From Deltaproteobacteria bacterium (GTDB taxonomy: Bacteria > Desulfobacterota > Binatia > HRBIN30 > JACQVA1), in NCBI GenBank assembly GCA_016210005.1, contig JACQVA010000262.1:28617-92616 (forward strand): DNA of 64,000 bases. The letters run 5' to 3'. The notes beneath the pieces were generated by a model. That model searched no databases. It had not been told where the DNA came from and saw only the letters and a program-made list of their open reading frames with translations. The position numbers and the translations under genes were made by a program. Of this stretch, positions 34,758-44,857 are shown piece by piece (the first letter of the stretch is position 1; the number at the start of each line of letters is the position of its first letter).

Positions 34758-37700
34758 TCATTCCAAAACGATCCGCACGCCCTCGGCCAGCAGCTTCAGC
34801 AGGTGCTCCTTGAGCCGCTCGATGCCGGCCTCCACGTCTGCTGGGCTTTCAAGCCGACTGCCGAGAAATGCGGCCAACCGCACCCGCTCAACCCGCTGGT
34901 TCGGTGCGGCCATGCTTGCAAGCACCTGCAGGGCCGCGCCGCTCAGTCCTGCCACGGCGGCCATGTCGGCTTCGATCTCGTTGAGCGAGCTGCGGCAGGT
35001 GCTGCATGCCGGATTGCTGGCAGCGAGGCTCAGCTCCGCACATGATCGGCGCTGTAACGGTGCCAAGATGCCATCTTTTTGGGCCTGCGGAATGCTCGGG
35101 TCTGCCGCAACTGTCGCCCAGTCGGGTTGCCCCTTGATCTCCTCGATCGCCGTGGCGAACAACGTTGCCCGCTCCGTGTGCGCCGCTTCGTACAGACGAC
35201 GGTGCTCGGCCTCGATAGCGGCGGCTGCCTGCCGCATCGCTTCGACTGCTTCGAAGAAGTTGGGGGATTGCAGGTTCTCTTGCAGCTCCTTGGCGCGGTC
35301 GACGAGGGCGCCTTCGCCGGTGCGAACCTGAACCGCCGGCCACTGCTCGTCCAAAACCGACCGGGCAGCGCGAATGATGTTGAGGTTCTCCTCCGTGGTC
35401 GCGTCGATCAAACGCTTCATCCGGAGGCGAGATTCCTTGTACGATTTGCCTTCGCCGCCCAGAGTCTTCACGCAATCGTCGGCTGGCATTTCGAGGATGC
35501 CTTCGACGGTGTGCAGATGCTCCTCAACCGCATCGGCTCCCGGGAGATGCAGCGCCTGCATCCGGGCCACTAACGGTAGGAGTTGCTCGCGGTCTTCGCT
35601 GGCGAGCTTCTGAAAAGCGGCAGCGATCGCGCCCTCTTCGATGTCGACGTCCTTACCTGTGATCTCCTCAAAGTGCCGCGCCGCATCCGTCAGCATCTTC
35701 AGGTCGAGTGCTTCACGCGGAGCGAACGATGCCGCGCGGAAGGCCGGTGTCTTCGTGAACGGAATGCGACACGCCGGGTCATTGTGGTTGCGGTACTTGC
35801 GCCCCTGATGCGTCACTTCAACCGCCCCGCCGCGCAGCAAGACGGCCAGTACGACTTTGAGGATCTCGCCCTCCCAGCCGTAGCCGATCCCCTCGAAGTG
35901 GGTTTCGAGCGACTTCCCCGTCACCTTGTTTCCGTAGGAGTGCTCACGCTTGATGTAATCCAGCACTTCCTTGCAGATCTCAGCCGTGGCGTTCGGGACG
36001 AATTTGCCGGCCTGCTTCGCGACAAGGTTCAGGCCGTTGTCTTGGTCGTAGAAGATCGCCGGCAGACCGTTGAGGTTCGCGGCAGTGAGGAACTTCTCGG
36101 CTTCGTCGCCTTTGAGCGGCCGGACGCCCATCTCGATCTTCGGAAACAGGGCCGGCACGGCGTGCGCGAGCATGCCCTGCATCACGTCCGGGAGCGTCTT
36201 GCCCAACGCGGAGCCGTCCTTTTCGACACCGCGGAAGAATCCCGATCCGGCCTGCAACACGTCGGTCAACTTGCTGCGGAGGTCACGTTGGATGCGGTCG
36301 CGCCGGATCTTCTCCTCGGCAAGGCACGACGATTCTTCGGGACTCAGTTTGCCTTGGGTGGCCAGGCGCTCATGCATCGAGACCATTTCGCGCGAGCGGT
36401 AGAGATCCTCGACCTGACGGTGGGTCTCATCCGTCAGTCCCGCTACCCAGAAGATGTCGTTCTGCCGTTCGTTACTGGTCGCGCGAGTCGTGCGGCACCG
36501 GTCCTGCCACTCGTTCTGGTCCTCGGCGGTGACCACGTTGAGGGCGATCTGACCATCGGCCTCGACGCTTTCGGCGTCGACGAACAGCGCCATCTTGAAC
36601 GGCCGATTGTGAAAGCGGTACGTCCTCAGCTTCGGGTCGCCGAAGATCTCGCCGAACAATTCGCGCTTGATGCGGTTGCGCTCGGCCGGCTTTGGCGACA
36701 GACCACAGCGGGTGGTGTCCCACGTCTTCTCCTGGACCGTGAGGAGTTTATAGCCTTCTTCGGATTCCCGGACGAACTGCGCCGCCTCCAACGCCTTCAA
36801 CGCAGCGATCACGTCTTGCAAGACGGAATCCGCTTCGACGCTGGGGTGCAGCGCAACAGCGATATTGTGCGGCGTTCGCGGCAGGTCCTTGACCGCCTCC
36901 AAGAGCGCGATGACCTTCGCGACGCTATGAGCCACCGCGTTCCCCGGTAGCTTCTTGGGGACGTCATCGACCTCGCGCGTGACTTCGCTGGGCAGCAGGT
37001 TGCCGGCATAGAGCAGTTCATACACGCGATCGAGCGTAACCAGCGTTCCGATCGGCGCATCGGACAAGTTCGTCCGAGGATGGATCAGCATCTGCTGCGC
37101 TTGCTTGATGATCGTGCGGTTGCTGCCGCCGATGTGACGCTGGGCACCGCGCTTGAACCGCAGCCCGGCGACGATGTCGATGCACAGATCGATCTGGTAC
37201 GGGAGATACGGATAGAGACGAACGAAGTCGGCTTTGTTCAAGGCGATATTGCGGTGTGTTCGTTCGAGCGAGCAGACGGTCTTGAGGCGGCCCTCGTTGC
37301 GGTCGTAGAGCGTTTCAAGAACCGGCTTGGCGGCGTTGTTTTTCTCCAGGACGCGCTTGCCGGTGACCTCCGAGATGTCGGATTGTTTGAGATCGATCTG
37401 ATTGGGAATCGGCGGGAAGCGCTCTTGCAAGCGCGCCAGCTCAATCTTCTTCGAGTCGAGTGCATCGACGATCTCGTTCAGCTTCTCCTGCGACGTGACC
37501 ACGATCCAGCACGGCGCCACCGCCTTGCGTGCTTGGACGCGGTTCTTCCCTTCGACGCCGAAGGCTTGCACGACCGCTTGCAGGTCGAGCATCTTGTCCA
37601 CGCTGCGCGAGACGTACTGACCCACTTCGTCGATGATGAACAGCAGCGCCTTGCCGGACCGGCGCCGGGCAGCCAACTCGAAGGCGCGGCTGGCCAGCCG

Positions 37701-38414
37701 GTTGGGATCGATGTCGGCGCGTCCCTTCTCGCCTAGGCCCTTCGCCCACGAGTCCGGAGCCGAGTATGTGTGCCGGTCGAGTTCATGGAGCACCGCGCTC
37801 GCCTCGTTGATGGCCAGTCCCAGCTTGCGCCGGACATCCCATGGCTTGCCATGAAGCTGCTGGAAATGCGTGCGGAAGTCGTCGAGGCGCCCGTCGCCTT
37901 CCAGGGTGATTTCGAGCTCGGCGAGGTCGAAGTCCTCCGGGTAGTCCAACTCGCGAAGCAGCGCCTTGTACATGATCTCGACAATCCGCTCGTTGGCGGA
38001 GCGCACGCCGCGATCCATCGAGACGTCGAAGATGACCGCGTGCGTCGGAACACCGGTGTTGATGACGTCGAGCAGTTGGGAAATCTTCTGATCCTTCACC
38101 GTCTCGGTGAAGATTTTGCTCGCGGTCCTACCGCCGACGGTTCGATTGCCGACGGTGTACCCGAGGATTTTCGCGAACAGCGATTTACCGGAGCCGAAGA
38201 AACCCGACACCCACACGCCGATACCCTCGTGTGGGTCGGCCTTCGCGTCGGCGATCGCTCGAAGGATAGTCCGGTAATGCTCCTTGATCGACTCGGTCGC
38301 GACGTACTCGGTCAGCTCGGTGTAAACCGATTCCTCGTTGGCCTGGTCGACCTTGATGACCTCTTCGATGCGTCGGCCCGGATCGCGGGCGAAGAGTTCG
38401 CCGATTTTCTGCAT
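34758..38414 (-). CDS. brxC: BREX P-loop protein BrxC
   Basis: Large ATPase of BREX, 1218 residues. N-terminus MQKIGELFARDPGRRIEEVI leads to Walker A GFFGSGKS (residues 71-78) within VWVSGFFGSGKSLFAKILG. Motifs LLFIIDEVGQYVS (Walker B-like) and the long coiled C-terminal region match BrxC/PglY-class proteins. A GGGAG site lies before the ATG. It follows brxB by 14 bases, so brxE-A-B-C form a tightly packed unit. The stop codon abuts a heptamer array. Confidence 0.93.
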   Translation of the reverse strand: MQKIGELFARDPGRRIEEVIKVDQANEESVYTELTEYVATESIKEHYRTILRAIADAKADPHEGIGVWVSGFFGSGKSLFAKILGYTVGNRTVGGRTASKIFTETVKDQKISQLLDVINTGVPTHAVIFDVSMDRGVRSANERIVEIMYKALLRELDYPEDFDLAELEITLEGDGRLDDFRTHFQQLHGKPWDVRRKLGLAINEASAVLHELDRHTYSAPDSWAKGLGEKGRADIDPNRLASRAFELAARRRSGKALLFIIDEVGQYVSRSVDKMLDLQAVVQAFGVEGKNRVQARKAVAPCWIVVTSQEKLNEIVDALDSKKIELARLQERFPPIPNQIDLKQSDISEVTGKRVLEKNNAAKPVLETLYDRNEGRLKTVCSLERTHRNIALNKADFVRLYPYLPYQIDLCIDIVAGLRFKRGAQRHIGGSNRTIIKQAQQMLIHPRTNLSDAPIGTLVTLDRVYELLYAGNLLPSEVTREVDDVPKKLPGNAVAHSVAKVIALLEAVKDLPRTPHNIAVALHPSVEADSVLQDVIAALKALEAAQFVRESEEGYKLLTVQEKTWDTTRCGLSPKPAERNRIKRELFGEIFGDPKLRTYRFHNRPFKMALFVDAESVEADGQIALNVVTAEDQNEWQDRCRTTRATSNERQNDIFWVAGLTDETHRQVEDLYRSREMVSMHERLATQGKLSPEESSCLAEEKIRRDRIQRDLRSKLTDVLQAGSGFFRGVEKDGSALGKTLPDVMQGMLAHAVPALFPKIEMGVRPLKGDEAEKFLTAANLNGLPAIFYDQDNGLNLVAKQAGKFVPNATAEICKEVLDYIKREHSYGNKVTGKSLETHFEGIGYGWEGEILKVVLAVLLRGGAVEVTHQGRKYRNHNDPACRIPFTKTPAFRAASFAPREALDLKMLTDAARHFEEITGKDVDIEEGAIAAAFQKLASEDREQLLPLVARMQALHLPGADAVEEHLHTVEGILEMPADDCVKTLGGEGKSYKESRLRMKRLIDATTEENLNIIRAARSVLDEQWPAVQVRTGEGALVDRAKELQENLQSPNFFEAVEAMRQAAAAIEAEHRRLYEAAHTERATLFATAIEEIKGQPDWATVAADPSIPQAQKDGILAPLQRRSCAELSLAASNPACSTCRSSLNEIEADMAAVAGLSGAALQVLASMAAPNQRVERVRLAAFLGSRLESPADVEAGIERLKEHLLKLLAEGVRIVLE

Positions 38415-38428
38415 TCACCCACTCCCTC

Positions 38429-39028
38429 TCAGTAGATCTTCACGCGGTAGTTGTATGTGCCCGCACCTTGCCGCTCTTCCATACCCATGAAGCGCAAACT
38501 CGTAGCGCCCTCGCCTTCGGGCGCGTCAGTCGTGCCGGGATAGAAGAGAACGACCGGGACCATGGTGCGCCCGTGCAACTCGTCGAGCAGCTTGGCGCAG
38601 CGGTAGATCGCGGGAGCCAACGCGCCGGCACGCACAAGGAAGGCGCAATCAACCGCCGGATCGAAGCCCTCCATGCGTTTTACCAATTCGACCGGCAGCT
38701 CGGTGAAATCCTTGTCGGAGAGCAGCGTCGAGACGGTGCGCTGTGCCCGGTCGAACCCCAGTTTGCGTTCTTCTTTTGCGATCGCCGCGATTCCCTCCGT
38801 CTCGCGGATTGCCTTCCACAGGATCTCGCCGAGTGAGATGAAGTGGACGCGCCGCCGGGCGTTCTGCAGGCGCGTTGCCAGCCGCAAGCATTCCTTGCGA
38901 GCTGGAAACTCGTCCGACGGGTCGTAACGAAAGATCGTGAACGGCAGGTCGTGATAGGCGCTGATCCGCGGGGGATCGGCGAGAAGGTCCCGCTCCAGCC
39001 GCTCAATGCGTTCGCGCAGCGACGACAT
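38429..39028 (-). CDS. brxB: BREX protein BrxB (DUF1788)
   Basis: 199 residues from the ATG at 39028 (MSSLRERIERLERDLLADPP). The DUF1788 signatures FTIFRYDPSDEFPARKE and the C-terminal VVLFYPGT followed by SLRFMGMEE are intact. BrxB is a small conserved BREX component of unknown biochemical role. It overlaps the 3' end of brxA by 26 bases, implying translational coupling. Confidence 0.9.
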   Translation of the reverse strand: MSSLRERIERLERDLLADPPRISAYHDLPFTIFRYDPSDEFPARKECLRLATRLQNARRRVHFISLGEILWKAIRETEGIAAIAKEERKLGFDRAQRTVSTLLSDKDFTELPVELVKRMEGFDPAVDCAFLVRAGALAPAIYRCAKLLDELHGRTMVPVVLFYPGTTDAPEGEGATSLRFMGMEERQGAGTYNYRVKIY

Positions 39029-39797
39029 CAGCCATGCCCTCGGGGCTGTGGGCCGCGAAATCGAGGCGAACAACCCGGCCAGCAGCGTGGTACGTCAGCA
39101 GATGATGCTGGTGCGATTCGAAAAACAGTCGTTCGACGGCGGTAGGCGCCAACAGGAACAGGCGCCAGTCCGAATGGTCAACAAGGCGCGCGCCGGTCAC
39201 CCCGAGCAGATGGAGCGCAAACGCTACGAACGCAAACGCCTCGATAGCGAGATGGGCGGGAGCGATGCGCTTTTTCACGCGCCCCTCGACGACGCCAAAG
39301 TCCCGCAGGGTCGAGAGCAGCCCCTGTGCTACCCGCACAACCACCGTGTCCGACCATACCCGGTGTTGGGCGCGAAGCTTCTGGCGAATCCAGGCTGCGG
39401 CGTCTTGCACACGCACCGTGGTCTGCCCTCGTTGCGCTTGCTCCCACACGATCTGCGTAGCGTAGTCGTACAGGATCGGCTCGCTGCGGGCGGTGATCCA
39501 GTAGTACACCGGTCGCAGAACCTCCAACGGCAGGTTGCGATCCTCCAGGGCTCGCACGAGTCGCCACGCCTCCGGGATCGGGCCGACGACGAAGCGGGGC
39601 AAGAAGGTCTGTTCGAAGACGTCGACCGTACGCGACCGAGATGGCTTGGCGAGTACGTTCGCGCGCACGCCACGGTCTTTCTGGCTGCTGGGCGGCTCCT
39701 CTGCCTGCCATCCTCTGACCAAGAGCCGGATGTCACCGAGCAATGCGCCGCCCTTTATGAGGCGTGCGTTGTAGAGCGGCGTGGCGCTCGCGCTCAT
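39003..39797 (-). CDS. brxA: BREX protein BrxA (DUF1819)
   Basis: 264 residues from the ATG at 39797 (MSASATPLYNARLIKGGALL). The DUF1819 features are visible: LLGDIRLLVRGW, then DVFEQTFLPRFV and YWITARSEPILYDYATQIVW. BrxA is a small DNA-binding component of BREX in the systems studied. The ATG overlaps the TGA of the upstream BrxE-like gene (ATGA). The open frame extends upstream but that portion is unlike the family. Confidence 0.9.
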   Translation of the reverse strand: MSASATPLYNARLIKGGALLGDIRLLVRGWQAEEPPSSQKDRGVRANVLAKPSRSRTVDVFEQTFLPRFVVGPIPEAWRLVRALEDRNLPLEVLRPVYYWITARSEPILYDYATQIVWEQAQRGQTTVRVQDAAAWIRQKLRAQHRVWSDTVVVRVAQGLLSTLRDFGVVEGRVKKRIAPAHLAIEAFAFVAFALHLLGVTGARLVDHSDWRLFLLAPTAVERLFFESHQHHLLTYHAAGRVVRLDFAAHSPEGMADVVAARTH

Positions 39798-40330
39798 GCT
39801 GGCCCTCGGGATTGCGGGGTGCGAAAGAACGGAAAGACGGGCCGCCCGGCCTCTCCGCGAAGATACGCAGCCGCCGCTCTCGCCAGCCAATCGGTGCCGA
39901 AGGCGCCGGCGTCGATGACCCCGCGTGAGTCAGGTTCGGCCACCTGCGCGTTTGCCGCGGTGGCACGCAGTCGGCTACGGAACTCATCGACCGAAAAGTC
40001 CCGGCTCAGGTCGTGGTCGTCGCACCCGCCCGCATCGAGCAACGCTTCAGCAGCATCGAAAAGAGTGATCGCGTTGGCGGCGCCCACACCGGCCAACACG
40101 CCCGCGTGGCGCTCTCTGGCCGATCTCAGCGCCAGCCGCATTGCGACGAACCGTGGGTTGCGCGGAAAGATCCGCTCGAGCGCATAGTGTCCCGCCGCTG
40201 TCAGCGCCTCGTCGTCCCACCACTTCAAGTGCTGCGAAGACCCCGCCTGGGCCACCAGCTGCGCAAGACATACAACCGCCCCTCTTTCTCCATGCTCCTG
40301 GACAATCGCCAACCAACCTTTCTGCGTCAT
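39794..40330 (-). CDS. brxE: BrxE-like protein, first gene of the BREX operon
   Basis: 178 residues from the ATG at 40330 (MTQKGWLAIVQEHGERGAVV). The stretch HLKWWDDEALTAAGHYALER, followed by IFPRNPRFVAMRLALRSARE, resembles BrxE, the lead gene of type 6 BREX operons, where a WW and an FPR motif recur. Its size, position before brxA and the four-base overlap with it support this. Identification rests on recalled family patterns and should be tested. No clear ribosome site upstream. Confidence 0.6.
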   Translation of the reverse strand: MTQKGWLAIVQEHGERGAVVCLAQLVAQAGSSQHLKWWDDEALTAAGHYALERIFPRNPRFVAMRLALRSARERHAGVLAGVGAANAITLFDAAEALLDAGGCDDHDLSRDFSVDEFRSRLRATAANAQVAEPDSRGVIDAGAFGTDWLARAAAAYLRGEAGRPVFPFFRTPQSRGPA

Positions 40331-40617
40331 GAGATGCTGCCCTGGCGCCGCTTCCATACCCGAGGCAGCTCCGGCTTGTCGAGCACGCGGTATCGTCCGC
40401 AGCAACAGCCACACCCTACGGCGGCATACAGGGGACCATCTTGCTGCGGGGATCGCTGCTCGTGCCCGCGGTGAAGGGGTTCTTCCAGGCGGTGATGGGT
40501 TTCACGCAGCGGCTCTTCCCGCGACCCGAAGAAGAGAGCCTGCCGTGGTGGAGAAGACCCTGGTGGTAAGCGTGCAGAGCGAAGCGCCAGCGACGGGCGG
40601 CTCAGCCCCGCCGTCAG
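40331..40617. other. Gap between BREX and the respiratory operon, with an ORF tail
   Basis: About 290 bases without a convincing gene. A plus-strand frame without a clear start runs to a stop at 40567-40569 and reads LVPAVKGFFQAVMGFTQRLF then PRPEEESLPWWRRPWW. It could be the C-terminal remnant of a lost gene or a tiny protein starting at GTG 40462. The BREX promoter should lie near its left part; no clear element was identified. Confidence 0.35.
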
Positions 40618-42042
40618 CTAGAACTCCACCTGCTCGCCTTGCGGCAGCAGGCTGCGCAGATAGGCACCGAGGTCGGTCAGCTCGCCCTCGGCGATCTTGC
40701 CGCGCCAGGCCGGCATGTAGAGCGGCGGCTTGGGCTGCGCGGGATCGAGCGCGGCAATCTCGGGCTGTCCGCGCAAGATGAACTCGTTCAGCTCGCTGGC
40801 CGAATAGCCTTCGGCGACGTAGAGCAGCGAGGGCACCCGGCCGCCGGTCTTGGCGTTGGGGTTGGGCACGCCGCCCTTGCCTTCCGGGCCGTGGCAGCCG
40901 GCGCAGCCGTACTTGCGGTAGACCTGCTGGCCACGGGCCTCGGGCGTCATCAGCGCCGGGATCTTGAGATAGCCCACCAGCTCGCTGTCACTAAGCGTGA
41001 GCACGAACTGCGTCAGCGCCCGCGCCTCGTGTTCGCTGAAGCCGAAGCGCGGCATCACCGTGCCCGGCGACACTTTCTGCGGGTCGCGAAAGTGCGCGTA
41101 GATCCACTCGGCACTGCGCCGCTGGGCAACGTGATCGAGTGGCGGCCCGACCGTGCCGCCTTTGCCGCCCAAGGCGTGGCAACCGATGCAGCCCTTGTCC
41201 TCGAACAGGCGCCGCCCCAGTTCCTGCCCCGGGATGGCCTTCATCGAGAGATAGTACTCGGTCAGCGGCTCGGCCGTCAGGCTCATCATGTAAACCGTCA
41301 GTTGCTCGACTTCCTCGTCAGTCACACGCAGTGGCGGCATGAGCGAGCCGGGGGTGGACTTAGCCGGGTCGCGGAAGTGCTGTAGCAACCAGTTGGGGGT
41401 GCGGCGGCGGCCGACTCGATCGAGTTCCGGTCCGATCGAGTTGCCCTCGCCGCCGAGGCGGTGACAGCCGCGGCAGCCGAGATCTTCGAACAGCCGCTTG
41501 CCCTTGGCCAGCGCCTCGGCTTCGGGCACGTCGCTGGCGAGATGACACTTGCCGCACGACGACTGGACGTACTTCAGCGACAGCAACGGCTCTTCCCAGT
41601 AGGGCACGTGCCCGTGCGCCGCTTGCGCGCTGGTGGCGTGGCCCTGACCACCATGGCAAATCGTGCAGCCGAACTTTTCGAACGGATGCCGATCGTGGTT
41701 GGGGTGATACGCAAATGGCTGCGGGTAGCCGGCGTAGGTCGGATCCTCCACCCCCAGATGGCAGCTGGTGCAGCGGTCGACGCGCTCGAGCGCGGGCAGG
41801 TGGATCTGACGCAGCTCGAGCGGGATGCGCCCGGCCGCCTCCCGCTGCTCGGCGGTGGTGGCGCGGGCGATCTCCTGCTCGACGAAGCGCTGCTGCCAGT
41901 CCTTCCACTCGCGGAACTGGTCCTTGTAAAAGCCGGCTAGTACCAGCCCGGCCACAACCAGGGCCAACACCGCGAAGCCCACACGCCAGCGGGCGGCCAG
42001 CGTGCCGGAGAAGGGCTCGGGAGTGGTGGTCGGCATGGCCAT
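40618..42042 (-). CDS. Membrane-anchored multihaem cytochrome c (six CxxCH)
   Basis: 474 residues. One N-terminal membrane helix (GFAVLALVVAGLVLAGFY), then six c-type haem motifs: CTSCH, CTICH, CGKCH, CRGCH, CIGCH and CAGCH. The first three form a compact N-terminal domain; the last three are successive mono-haem cytochrome c domains with distal Met candidates (SLMPP, TVMPRFG, LYMPAW). It is the last gene of the operon encoding cytochrome b, Rieske and a Nar/Nxr-like enzyme, so it likely replaces cytochrome c1 and relays electrons in the periplasm. Confidence 0.9.
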   Translation of the reverse strand: MAMPTTTPEPFSGTLAARWRVGFAVLALVVAGLVLAGFYKDQFREWKDWQQRFVEQEIARATTAEQREAAGRIPLELRQIHLPALERVDRCTSCHLGVEDPTYAGYPQPFAYHPNHDRHPFEKFGCTICHGGQGHATSAQAAHGHVPYWEEPLLSLKYVQSSCGKCHLASDVPEAEALAKGKRLFEDLGCRGCHRLGGEGNSIGPELDRVGRRRTPNWLLQHFRDPAKSTPGSLMPPLRVTDEEVEQLTVYMMSLTAEPLTEYYLSMKAIPGQELGRRLFEDKGCIGCHALGGKGGTVGPPLDHVAQRRSAEWIYAHFRDPQKVSPGTVMPRFGFSEHEARALTQFVLTLSDSELVGYLKIPALMTPEARGQQVYRKYGCAGCHGPEGKGGVPNPNAKTGGRVPSLLYVAEGYSASELNEFILRGQPEIAALDPAQPKPPLYMPAWRGKIAEGELTDLGAYLRSLLPQGEQVEF

Positions 42043-42061
42043 CGTGGCTGCGATCCGCGGC

Positions 42062-43549
42062 TCAGTAACGGTACGTTAACTCGACGTATCCGTAGTTGGC
42101 ACTCGCCCCCTCGTAGGTGCTGCGGGCGATTCCCTGGCCGAAGGCGTGGGCGCAGTAGCCGTAGGCCGTGACCTGTTTGGTGACCGCCACGGTAATTCCG
42201 AGATCGAGCAAGTGCGCCAACTCACGGTTACCGCCGGTGGGCAGCCCGGCGTAGCCGAAGAAGGTCGGGCTGGTGGCGCCACCACCGGAGTACCAGAGGT
42301 CGGCGCTGTTGGTTGCCCGCAGCCAGTGATAATCGCTGCGGATGGTGATCGTGCTGGTCGGCTTCACAATCAGTTGGGCGAAGAGATCCTCGCTGTTCAT
42401 CAAGTTATAGAAGGGGAACTGGGCGTAGGCGCGCGCGGTCGGGATCAGCTGCATGAAGGTGTGGTGAATCTGGTCCGTGCCGTCATCATCGCCGGAGGAG
42501 CGGTTGTAACCGAGCCGCACCCATGGCGAGGCCGGCACTTTGGGGAATTGATAGCCGCCTTCGACGGCATAGGCCCAGGCGAAGTGATCGAGCTGGCCCC
42601 AGTCGCCGGCCTGCAGCGCACCCCACAATAGCCCGTCGGCTTTGCCCGGGCCGACTTCGACGACAGTTACCGCATGGCTGCCGAGGGTGTGCACCTCGAT
42701 GTCCTTGCGATCGGCCTCGCGCACGGCCTTGGCGCGGTTGTCGACCTTGGCGGCGTGGTCGCGGTTGTCGCGGTAGTAGAGGTAAAACAGCCGCGCATCG
42801 AGCGGCGTCATGCCCTCGATCTGCTTCAGTGTCGCCGCCAGGCCGGCGACGTAGATCCCCAACTCGCGGTTGGCGCTGACCTCGAAGCCGCCGGCGGTCG
42901 GCCGGCTGCCGAGCGCCGTCAGGTTGAACGAGGGCTGATCGTAGACCAGCTTCACGCCATCGAGGCTGCGGGTGACGTGGGTGAAACCGAAGGGGCCGAT
43001 CAAGCGCTCGCCGACGCGGGCACGTTTGACCCACGCCAGCGCGGCGTCGGCCGGGATGGTCTCGAGTCCGTCGCTGTAATCGAACCGCCCGGCGGTGAGC
43101 GAGATGCCCGCCAGACCCGGCAGGTCCTTCACGGTGGCGTAGCCTTGCTTCAAGAACGACTCGCCCTGATCGCGGCTGCGGGTGTTGGCGTAGTACAGGG
43201 CCCCGGGGCCGAGGTTGCCGGCCTTCGAGGGGTTGGGGGCACTGGCGTCGTCCGGCAAGTTGACCAGGCGGGTGTCCTGACCTTCGACGACGACGAGTAG
43301 GTGAGGCAGCTCCAGTCGCAGGCCGGGGCGCAACTGGTTAGCGAGGAAGTCGTAGCGATGAGCGCCGGCCGGCGCTTTGCTCAGCGCGGGTTGAAACCAA
43401 TCGACGAATTCGCCCCGCACGCGATCACTCAAAGTGAATGTCAGGCGATCCTGCCAGCCCTTCTCGGCCGGTTGCTTGGGCTCGGCGGCCCAGGTGGTGC
43501 ACGCCGCCACCACACTTGCGGTGACTGCGCAGCGAACGAACCATCTCAT
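42062..43549 (-). CDS. Alginate-export-type outer-membrane beta-barrel protein
   Basis: 495 residues from the ATG at 43549, which has a near-ideal AAAGGAGGAG site. Signal peptide [20 protein letters not shown]. The long barrel-like remainder has the Alginate_exp pattern ([38 protein letters not shown]) and ends in an aromatic residue (YVELTYRY), as outer-membrane barrels do. Such porins accompany nitrate/nitrite-type respiratory operons in some bacteria and may admit the anion substrate; that role is inferred from context. Confidence 0.8.
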   Translation of the reverse strand: MRWFVRCAVTASVVAACTTWAAEPKQPAEKGWQDRLTFTLSDRVRGEFVDWFQPALSKAPAGAHRYDFLANQLRPGLRLELPHLLVVVEGQDTRLVNLPDDASAPNPSKAGNLGPGALYYANTRSRDQGESFLKQGYATVKDLPGLAGISLTAGRFDYSDGLETIPADAALAWVKRARVGERLIGPFGFTHVTRSLDGVKLVYDQPSFNLTALGSRPTAGGFEVSANRELGIYVAGLAATLKQIEGMTPLDARLFYLYYRDNRDHAAKVDNRAKAVREADRKDIEVHTLGSHAVTVVEVGPGKADGLLWGALQAGDWGQLDHFAWAYAVEGGYQFPKVPASPWVRLGYNRSSGDDDGTDQIHHTFMQLIPTARAYAQFPFYNLMNSEDLFAQLIVKPTSTITIRSDYHWLRATNSADLWYSGGGATSPTFFGYAGLPTGGNRELAHLLDLGITVAVTKQVTAYGYCAHAFGQGIARSTYEGASANYGYVELTYRY

Positions 43550-43581
43550 TCCTATCTCCTCCTTTTCTGCCAGCAGCCGAA

Positions 43582-44856
43582 TCAGTGCGAAGCGGCTGGT
43601 GGTTGCCATGGCCAAACCAGAGCCCAGTTGGGGCCGCGCAGGAGCGAGCCGACAATGGTGAGCACGACGATCGCGATCACACAAACAGTGAAGGTCGTGG
43701 TCGCCAGGCGCCGCCCCTGCCCGAACCAAACCCCGACGCCCGCGGGGCGCCGGTCGCAATACGGCAGCAGCACGAGAATGGCAACCAGGATGGTCGGGGC
43801 CGCCACCCCGCCCCAGAAGGCGGAGTAACTGACCAGCTCCTGCAAGCCCAGGAAGTACCACGGCGCTTTGGCTGGGTTAGGCGGCCGCACCGGGTTGGCG
43901 GGCTCCTCCAAAGGCGCATCGAAGAATATCGCCAGCACCAGAATCACTGCCACCGTGGCCAGCGCCAGCACCAGCTCGCGAAACAACAGGTGTGGCCATG
44001 ACGGGATTTCCTCTTCCGGGCGGATGCCGACCGCGGGCGTGCTGCCGCGCGCCAGCTCCATCAAGCCGTAGGTCTTCGAGGTCGGCAGCGTGCCAGGAGC
44101 GAAGTCCTCGGTGAGGACCGCCGCTGCCTCATTGGGGCGGGCGAGGCCGCCGTCCTTGCGCACCCGCCAAAGATGCACGGCAATCAGCATGGCGGCCGCC
44201 AGCGGCAGCACCATTACGTGCAGCGCGTAGAAGCGGGTCAGCGCCGCCTGCCCGACGGTGGTGCCGCCGAGCAGCACGAAGCGGACGTATTCACCGACCA
44301 GCGGTGCGTAGGCGGCGATGTTGGTACCCACCGTCACGGCCCAGTACGCCAGCTGGTCCCAGGGCAGCAGATAGCCGGTGAAGCTCAGAAACAGCGTGAT
44401 CAAGAACAGAGCGACGCCGATGAGCCAGTTGAACTCGCGCGGCGGCTTGTAGGCGCCGGTGAGAAACACCCGGCACAGGTGCAAGAACACCAGCGCCACC
44501 ATCAGATGCGCGCTCCAGCGGTGGATATTGCGCAGCAGCTGGCCCGCGGTGACGACGAACTCGAGGTCCTTCATGTCGTGGTAGGCGTGCTGGGTGCTGG
44601 GTACGTAATAAAACATCAATAACACGCCCGAGATCACCAGCAGCAGAAACAAGTAGAGGCTGATCAGCCCGAGGCCGAGAGTGGTGGTGGGTCGCAGCGA
44701 GCGCCGGTTCACCTTGGCGGAGTGCAGGTGCAAGAAGAAACTCGACATCATCGCCTGCGCCCGCTGCAGCGAGCTTTGCGGCAAGCCGACGCGGAAGATC
44801 GAGCGGCCCACGCGCGTCTGCTCGAAGCGGCACCAGAGCGAGCTGAGCCACGTCAT
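43582..44856 (-). CDS. Cytochrome b of a bc-type quinol complex
   Basis: 424 residues. The N-terminal b6-like half has haem-ligand His pairs in [20 protein letters not shown] and [20 protein letters not shown]. The C-terminal half includes the quinol-site-like [17 protein letters not shown] (subunit IV type) in place of the PEWY motif. So it is a fused b6/subunit-IV cytochrome. It starts one base after the Rieske stop, confirming a Rieske-cytochrome b pair. Confidence 0.92.
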   Translation of the reverse strand: MTWLSSLWCRFEQTRVGRSIFRVGLPQSSLQRAQAMMSSFFLHLHSAKVNRRSLRPTTTLGLGLISLYLFLLLVISGVLLMFYYVPSTQHAYHDMKDLEFVVTAGQLLRNIHRWSAHLMVALVFLHLCRVFLTGAYKPPREFNWLIGVALFLITLFLSFTGYLLPWDQLAYWAVTVGTNIAAYAPLVGEYVRFVLLGGTTVGQAALTRFYALHVMVLPLAAAMLIAVHLWRVRKDGGLARPNEAAAVLTEDFAPGTLPTSKTYGLMELARGSTPAVGIRPEEEIPSWPHLLFRELVLALATVAVILVLAIFFDAPLEEPANPVRPPNPAKAPWYFLGLQELVSYSAFWGGVAAPTILVAILVLLPYCDRRPAGVGVWFGQGRRLATTTFTVCVIAIVVLTIVGSLLRGPNWALVWPWQPPAASH

Positions 44857-44857
44857 C

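Noticed and set aside
42062..43861. A longer form of the porin starting at 43861
   Set aside because: The extra part is antisense-like shadow of cytochrome b in another frame; the ATG at 43549 has an ideal ribosome site and signal peptide.
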